A stretch of DNA of 64,000 nt from Thiomicrospira sp. XS5 (GTDB taxonomy: Bacteria; Pseudomonadota; Gammaproteobacteria; Thiomicrospirales; Thiomicrospiraceae), in contig NZ_LQBO01000001.1 in NCBI RefSeq assembly GCF_001507555.1, positions 682,001 through 746,000 of the forward strand, given 5' to 3'. The translations under genes were made by a program, and so were the position numbers. This document shows, one piece after another, positions 59,193 to 64,000 of this stretch. Below the pieces are notes generated by a model, which saw only the letters and a program-made list of their open reading frames with translations, made no database searches and was not told the origin of the DNA. Positions within the stretch are counted from its first letter, which is position 1. Each line of letters starts with the position of its first letter.

Positions 59193-59222
59193 TATTTATA
59201 TTCAAACAAAAGGTTTATTAAA

Positions 59223-61328
59223 GTGGCACGTAAAACCCCCTTAGACAGATATCGTAACATTGGTATCATGGCGCATATTGATGCTGGTAAAACAACAACG
59301 ACAGAACGTATTTTGTTTTACACAGGCGTTTCTCATAAGATTGGTGAAGTCCATGACGGTGGTGCAGCCATGGACTGGATGGAACAAGAGCAGGAAAGAG
59401 GGATTACAATCACTTCCGCTGCCACGACCACTTTCTGGAGTGGTATGGCTCAACAATACCCTGAACACCGCGTTAATATCATCGATACTCCGGGTCACGT
59501 TGACTTCACGATTGAAGTAGAACGTTCTTTGCGAGTGTTGGATGGCGCGGTCACGTGTTTCTGTTCAGTCGGTGGGGTTGAGCCTCAGTCTGAAACAGTT
59601 TGGCGTCAAGCGGATAAGTATGGCGTGCCACGTATGGGCTTTGTCAACAAGATGGACCGTTCTGGGGCAAACTTCTTTAACGTAGTGGAACAGGTTAAGA
59701 CGCGTTTGGGTGCCATGCCGGTTCCAATGCAGCTGCCAATTGGCGCGGAAGATGAGTTCAAGGGTGTGATCGATCTTGTTAAGATGAAAGCGATTTACTG
59801 GAAAGAAGAAAACATGGGTATGGAATTTACCTATGAAGATATTCCAGCAGAATTGCAGGATCAAGCCGAAGAATATCGCGAAGCGATGATTGAAGCGGCG
59901 GCTGAATCGTCTGAAGAGTTGATGGATAAGTACTTGGAAGAAGGTGAGCTTTCCGAAGACGAAATTAAAGCCGGTATTCGCCAGCGTTGTATTGACGTCG
60001 AAATTGTTCCGATGTTCTGTGGTACGGCCTTTAAAAACAAAGGTGTTCAAGCGCTTTTGGATGCGGTTATTGATTACATGCCATCTCCGAACGACGTGCC
60101 TGCGATTGAAGGTGAGTTGGAGAATGGAGAAAAGGCGACTCGTAAATCATCTGATGATGAGCCGTTTGCTGCCCTGGCCTTTAAGATTATGACGGACCCT
60201 TATGTTGGGACCTTGACATTCTTCCGTGTTTATTCAGGTGTATTGGAAGCGGGGAGTCCGGTTTATAACACCGTAAAAGATAAGCGTGAGCGTGTTGGTC
60301 GTATTTTGCAAATGCATGCGAACTCCCGTGAAGAGATTAAAGAAGTTCGTGCGGGTGACATCGCGTGTGCTGTAGGTCTGAAGGATACGACGACAGGTGA
60401 TACGTTGTGTGATGCCAGCGCGAAGATTATTCTAGAGCGTATGGAGTTCCCTGAGCCGGTTATCTCGATTGCGGTTGAACCGAAAACGAAAGCGGACCAA
60501 GAAAAAATGGGTATCGCTCTGCAGAAGCTTGCAGCAGAAGATCCATCTTTCCGTGTTCATACAGATGAGGAAACGGGACAAACTATTATGTCCGGTATGG
60601 GTGAGTTGCACCTAGATATCCTCGTTGACCGTATGAAGCGCGAATTTAATGTTGAAGCTAATATCGGTGCGCCGCAGGTTTCGTATCGTGAAACGATTAA
60701 AACAGCCGTCGAAGCCGAAGGTAAGTTTGTTCGCCAGTCAGGTGGTCGTGGTCAATATGGTCATGTTGTTCTGAAGATCGAACCGCAAGCTGAAGCTGGA
60801 GCTGGTTTTGAGTTTGTGAATGAGATTGTCGGTGGTGTGGTTCCAAGAGAATACATTCCAGCGGTTGAAAAGGGTTGTCAAGAACAGCTTGAAAACGGTG
60901 TTATTGCCGGATATCCGATGGTGGATGTTAAAGTGACCTTGTTTGACGGTTCTTATCACGATGTTGACTCGAACGAAACGGCTTTCCGAGTGGCTGCCAG
61001 TATGGGTATTAAGAACGGTGTCGTGACGGCCAACCCAGTTATTCTTGAGCCAATGATGGCTGTTGAAGTTACTACTCCTGAAGAGTATATGGGGGATGTA
61101 ATGGGTGACTTGAACCGACGTCGTGGTTTGGTTCAAAGCATGGAAGATATTCCAACCGGTAAGAAGCTGAAAGCAGAAGTACCGTTGGCCGAAATGTTTG
61201 GTTATGCCACTCAATTGCGCTCGTTGACTCAAGGTCGTGCTTCATACAGCATGGTGTTCGATAAGTACTCGGATGCACCAGCCAATATTCAAGAAGAGAT
61301 TATTGCTAAGGCCAAGAAAGGCGAATAA
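59223..61328 (+). CDS. fusA: Elongation factor G
   Basis: The 701-aa translocase GTPase has [38 protein letters not shown] and the complete domains II-V. The start is GTG 59223, 9 nt after AAGG, giving the normal [16 protein letters not shown]-terminus; a 14-residue extension is not supported. tufA follows after 32 nt. Confidence 0.97.
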   Translation: MARKTPLDRYRNIGIMAHIDAGKTTTTERILFYTGVSHKIGEVHDGGAAMDWMEQEQERGITITSAATTTFWSGMAQQYPEHRVNIIDTPGHVDFTIEVERSLRVLDGAVTCFCSVGGVEPQSETVWRQADKYGVPRMGFVNKMDRSGANFFNVVEQVKTRLGAMPVPMQLPIGAEDEFKGVIDLVKMKAIYWKEENMGMEFTYEDIPAELQDQAEEYREAMIEAAAESSEELMDKYLEEGELSEDEIKAGIRQRCIDVEIVPMFCGTAFKNKGVQALLDAVIDYMPSPNDVPAIEGELENGEKATRKSSDDEPFAALAFKIMTDPYVGTLTFFRVYSGVLEAGSPVYNTVKDKRERVGRILQMHANSREEIKEVRAGDIACAVGLKDTTTGDTLCDASAKIILERMEFPEPVISIAVEPKTKADQEKMGIALQKLAAEDPSFRVHTDEETGQTIMSGMGELHLDILVDRMKREFNVEANIGAPQVSYRETIKTAVEAEGKFVRQSGGRGQYGHVVLKIEPQAEAGAGFEFVNEIVGGVVPREYIPAVEKGCQEQLENGVIAGYPMVDVKVTLFDGSYHDVDSNETAFRVAASMGIKNGVVTANPVILEPMMAVEVTTPEEYMGDVMGDLNRRRGLVQSMEDIPTGKKLKAEVPLAEMFGYATQLRSLTQGRASYSMVFDKYSDAPANIQEEIIAKAKKGE

Positions 61329-61360
61329 TTTAACTTATTTAAAAAAATAGGACTTTAAAA

Positions 61361-62551
61361 ATGGCAAAGGAAAAGTTTGAACGTAGTAAGCCGCACGTAA
61401 ACGTTGGTACGATTGGTCACGTTGACCATGGTAAGACAACTCTTACGGCGGCGCTAACAATTGTACAAGGTAAGAAGTTCGGTGGTGAAGCGAAAGACTA
61501 CGCTAACATCGACAACGCACCGGAAGAGCGTGAACGTGGTATTACCATCTCAACAGCACACGTTGAGTATGAGTCAGAAACGCGTCACTACGCACACGTA
61601 GACTGCCCAGGTCACGCCGACTATGTTAAAAACATGATCACAGGTGCCGCTCAAATGGACGGCGCGATCCTAGTTTGTTCCGCAGCCGATGGCCCAATGC
61701 CACAAACGCGTGAGCACATTCTGCTATCTCGTCAGGTAGGTGTACCCTACATCGTTGTATACCTAAACAAAGCCGACATGGTTGACGACGAAGAACTGCT
61801 AGAGTTGGTTGAAATGGAAGTGCGTGAACTTCTAGACACCTACGACTTCCCAGGTGATGACACACCAGTCATCATGGGGTCTGCGCTTAAAGCCATCGAA
61901 GGCGACACTTCTGAAATCGGTGAACCATCTATCGGCCGTTTGGTTGATGCATTGGACGAATACATCCCGACACCAGAGCGTGAAACAGACAAGCCATTCT
62001 TGATGCCAGTAGAAGACATCTTCTCCATCCAAGGTCGTGGTACGGTTGCAACCGGTCGTGTTGAAACAGGTGTTGTAAAAGTGGGTGAAGAAATCGAAAT
62101 CGTCGGTATTCGCCCAACAACGACTACAACGGTTACCGGTGTAGAAATGTTCCGTAAGCTTCTGGATCAAGGTGAAGCGGGTGACAACGTTGGTATCCTG
62201 TTGCGTGGTACTAAGCGTGAAGACATCGAACGTGGTCAAGTACTGGCACATAAAGGCACAGTAACACCACACACCAAGTTCGAAGCCGAAGTGTATGTAC
62301 TGTCCAAAGATGAAGGTGGTCGTCACACACCATTCTTCCAAGGTTACCGTCCACAGTTCTACTTCCGTACAACGGACGTAACAGGTGCATGTGAATTGCC
62401 AGCTGGAACTGAAATGGTTATGCCTGGTGATAACGTACAAATGACTGTTGAGTTGATTGCGCCAATCGCAATGAACGAAGGTCTACGTTTCGCGATTCGT
62501 GAAGGTGGACGTACAGTTGGTGCAGGTGTTGTAGCTAAAATTATTGAATAA
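61361..62551 (+). CDS. tufA: Elongation factor Tu (copy 2, str operon)
   Basis: This 396-aa copy lies after fusA, the tufA position. Its coding sequence shows no base difference from 45053-46243 on reading, including the TAATAAA after the stop. The upstream leaders differ (AGGAC here, GGAG for copy 1). Two such copies about 16 kb apart in the same orientation could also recombine and delete the block between them. Confidence 0.97.
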   Translation: MAKEKFERSKPHVNVGTIGHVDHGKTTLTAALTIVQGKKFGGEAKDYANIDNAPEERERGITISTAHVEYESETRHYAHVDCPGHADYVKNMITGAAQMDGAILVCSAADGPMPQTREHILLSRQVGVPYIVVYLNKADMVDDEELLELVEMEVRELLDTYDFPGDDTPVIMGSALKAIEGDTSEIGEPSIGRLVDALDEYIPTPERETDKPFLMPVEDIFSIQGRGTVATGRVETGVVKVGEEIEIVGIRPTTTTTVTGVEMFRKLLDQGEAGDNVGILLRGTKREDIERGQVLAHKGTVTPHTKFEAEVYVLSKDEGGRHTPFFQGYRPQFYFRTTDVTGACELPAGTEMVMPGDNVQMTVELIAPIAMNEGLRFAIREGGRTVGAGVVAKIIE

Positions 62552-62564
62552 TAAAATTTAACTC

Positions 62565-62584
62565 AAGCAATTGAATAATTGCTT
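62565..62584 (+). terminator. Weak hairpin after tufA
   Basis: AAGCAATT and AATTGCTT form an 8-bp stem with loop GAAT but no T-run. It directly overlaps the -35 of the next promoter. Confidence 0.45.
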
Positions 62585-62611
62585 GATATTAAATTGGATT
62601 ATTGTTACAAT
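62583..62611 (+). promoter_or_regulatory. Sigma70 promoter of the S10 operon
   Basis: TTGATA and TACAAT with a 17-nt spacer, followed by CCGC. It lies 76 nt before rpsJ. Confidence 0.85.
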
Positions 62612-62625
62612 CCGCATCCTTAGTG

Positions 62626-62666
62626 AGCAGTGGTCTGTTAATCACACCACTGCTTTTCTTTTTTTG
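62626..62666 (+). promoter_or_regulatory. Terminator-like leader hairpin of the S10 operon
   Basis: AGCAGTGGT and ACCACTGCT (9 bp perfect, 11-nt loop) are followed by TTTCTTTTTTT, just after the predicted transcription start. This fits an attenuator, as for the L4-controlled E. coli S10 leader, though much shorter than that leader. Confidence 0.7.
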
Positions 62667-62686
62667 TAATATGAGAAAAAGATGTT

Positions 62687-62998
62687 ATGGCGACTCAAAA
62701 TATTCGAATTCGCTTGAAGGCATTTGATCATCGTTTAATCGATCAGTCTGCTCGTGAGATCACAGAGACGGCTAAAAGAACCGGTGCTCAAGTTAAGGGG
62801 CCTATCCCTATGCCTACTCGAAAAGAGCGTTTTACAGTACTGATTTCTCCGCATGTTAATAAAGATGCTAGAGATCAATATGAAATTCGTACGCACAAAC
62901 GTTTGCTAGATATTGTTGACCCAACGGATAAAACCGTTGATGCGTTGATGAAATTGGATTTGGCAGCGGGTGTTGACGTACAGCTGGAGCTGAGATAA
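62687..62998 (+). CDS. rpsJ: 30S ribosomal protein S10 (NusE)
   Basis: This 103-aa protein has [16 protein letters not shown] and [15 protein letters not shown]...THKRLLDI. It also binds NusB in antitermination. It is first in the S10 operon, with rplC after 69 nt. Confidence 0.97.
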   Translation: MATQNIRIRLKAFDHRLIDQSAREITETAKRTGAQVKGPIPMPTRKERFTVLISPHVNKDARDQYEIRTHKRLLDIVDPTDKTVDALMKLDLAAGVDVQLELR

Positions 62999-63067
62999 TA
63001 AATTATCTTAGTTGGCATTAACCATCAATCGTAATGGTTAGTGAGTAAATAATAATGAGGTAACGAT

Positions 63068-63706
63068 ATGGGTATTGGTGTTGTAGGTACCAAAATTGGT
63101 ATGACTCGTATTTTTAACGAGGATGGTGTATCGACTCCAGTGACGGTTGTTGAGGTAACTCCAAACCGTGTTACACAGATTAAAAACGATTTGTCGGATG
63201 GTTATGATGCTGTTCAGGTAACGTTTGGCTCCAAGCACGCCGGTCGTGTGACTAAGCCAGCAGCAGGGCATTTCGCAAAAGCCGGTGTTGAAGCTGGCTT
63301 GGGTCTGTGGGAGTTTAGATTGGAAGATGTTTCAGAAGTTGAGGGCTTGGAACCTGGTTCTGAAATTACAGTAGAGAAATTTTCAGAAGTCACTTTGGTG
63401 GACGTTACCGGTACAACTAAAGGTAAAGGTTTCCAAGGTGGTGTGAAGCGTCATAATTTCAAAATGCAAGACGCAACTCACGGTAACTCTATTTCTCACC
63501 GTGCTCCTGGTTCGATCGGTCAAAACCAGACTCCTGGGCGAGTCTTTAAAGGTAAAAAGATGGCTGGTCACATGGGTAGCGTCAAGCAAACCACTCAAAA
63601 CCTTGAGTTGGTTAAGGTTGATGTTGAAAATTCATTGCTAATGATTAAAGGTGCTTTGCCTGGAGCGAAAGGCAGCACTGTAATTGTTCGCAAGGCAATT
63701 AAGTAA
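63068..63706 (+). CDS. rplC: 50S ribosomal protein L3
   Basis: The 212-aa L3 starts [16 protein letters not shown] and contains [17 protein letters not shown] and the loop around [16 protein letters not shown] that reaches the peptidyl transferase centre; its Gln in SIGQNQTPG is the residue usually methylated by PrmB. TGAGG precedes the start. Confidence 0.97.
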   Translation: MGIGVVGTKIGMTRIFNEDGVSTPVTVVEVTPNRVTQIKNDLSDGYDAVQVTFGSKHAGRVTKPAAGHFAKAGVEAGLGLWEFRLEDVSEVEGLEPGSEITVEKFSEVTLVDVTGTTKGKGFQGGVKRHNFKMQDATHGNSISHRAPGSIGQNQTPGRVFKGKKMAGHMGSVKQTTQNLELVKVDVENSLLMIKGALPGAKGSTVIVRKAIK

Positions 63707-63716
63707 GGTGGGCACG

Positions 63717-64000
63717 ATGGATTTGAAATTAATAGAGCTAGCCAGCGGGAAAGAAGCAGGAGCAGTTAATGTTTCTGATGATGTTTTCGGTGTTGAATTT
63801 AATGAATCTCTTGTTCACCAGGTAGTTAATGCTTATATGGCAGGCGCACGTTCTGGTACGAAAGGCCAGAAAAATCGTTCTGCTGTAAGCGGTGGCGGTG
63901 CAAAGCCATGGGCTCAAAAAGGCTCTGGTCGCGCTCGTGCAGGTACGACCCGTAGCCCGGTTTGGGTTGGTGGTGGTCGTGCCTTCCCTGGTCACAATCG
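63717..64000 (+). CDS. rplD: 50S ribosomal protein L4, partial (3' end outside window)
   Basis: The first 94 codons of L4 are present from ATG 63717, which is 10 nt after the rplC stop. Visible L4 features are [23 protein letters not shown] and [13 protein letters not shown], the long internal loop that enters the exit tunnel (cited in part). L4 would be the repressor acting on the S10 leader upstream. Confidence 0.95.
   Translation, partial: MDLKLIELASGKEAGAVNVSDDVFGVEFNESLVHQVVNAYMAGARSGTKGQKNRSAVSGGGAKPWAQKGSGRARAGTTRSPVWVGGGRAFPGHN

Overview
The window is a chromosomal segment of about 50% GC from a gammaproteobacterium. The gene mix suggests a free-living sulfur-oxidising autotroph of the Thiomicrospira / Hydrogenovibrio / Thiomicrorhabdus type. 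Support for this is a Calvin-type class II aldolase next to tkt-gap-pgk-pyk, rpe followed by phosphoglycolate phosphatase, two paralogous rhodaneses, a periplasmic DsrE-like protein, and E. coli-like operon order in the translation genes. The genus assignment is inference. No rRNA, CRISPR array, prophage or intact insertion sequence is present.

Layout. 1-2.2 kb (minus): a betaine-lipid type aminocarboxypropyl transferase (BtaA family) translationally coupled to a GNAT-like protein cut by the window edge. 2.5-7 kb: an exported MBL-fold protein, then a patch of gene decay (short secreted peptide, broken GNAT gene, truncated regulator) among yqaA, an exported PQQ sugar dehydrogenase and a DsrE-like protein. 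7-20 kb: housekeeping and stress genes (ogt, thioredoxin-fold protein, rhodanese, soluble CZB chemoreceptor, superoxide dismutase, YcgL, NDUFA9-like protein, cca, CDF metal exporter, haem protein, RND efflux pair, second rhodanese). 20.7-28 kb: the carbon block tkt-gap-pgk-pyk-fba. 28-36.5 kb: bioD, purC, psiE, rpe, gph and trpE-G-D-C. 36.8-40 kb: polyamine operon speD-speE-ornithine decarboxylase, then an OsmC protein. 40-44.4 kb: M42-like peptidase, bioA, truC and two small exported proteins.

44.6-64 kb is one long translation and transcription block: tRNA-Tyr, -Gly and -Thr, tuf, tRNA-Trp, secE, nusG, rplKAJL, rpoBC, rpsLG, fusA, a second tuf with no sequence difference found, then rpsJ, rplC and the start of rplD. 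Clear sigma70-type promoters precede the tRNA cluster, rpsL and rpsJ. An L10 leader and several attenuator-like hairpins are visible.

The most unusual signal is a perfect 10-bp palindrome, CCAGGCCTGG. It occurs 14 times in the first 43 kb and not once as an exact copy in the last 21 kb. In about half the cases it forms the apex of a rho-independent terminator hairpin whose outer arms differ from copy to copy, but it also lies inside five coding regions. Other points of note are a 179-bp MITE-like element with 13-bp terminal inverted repeats and a 3-bp target duplication in front of gph, a structured leader before speD, and a short terminator-like leader on the S10 operon.
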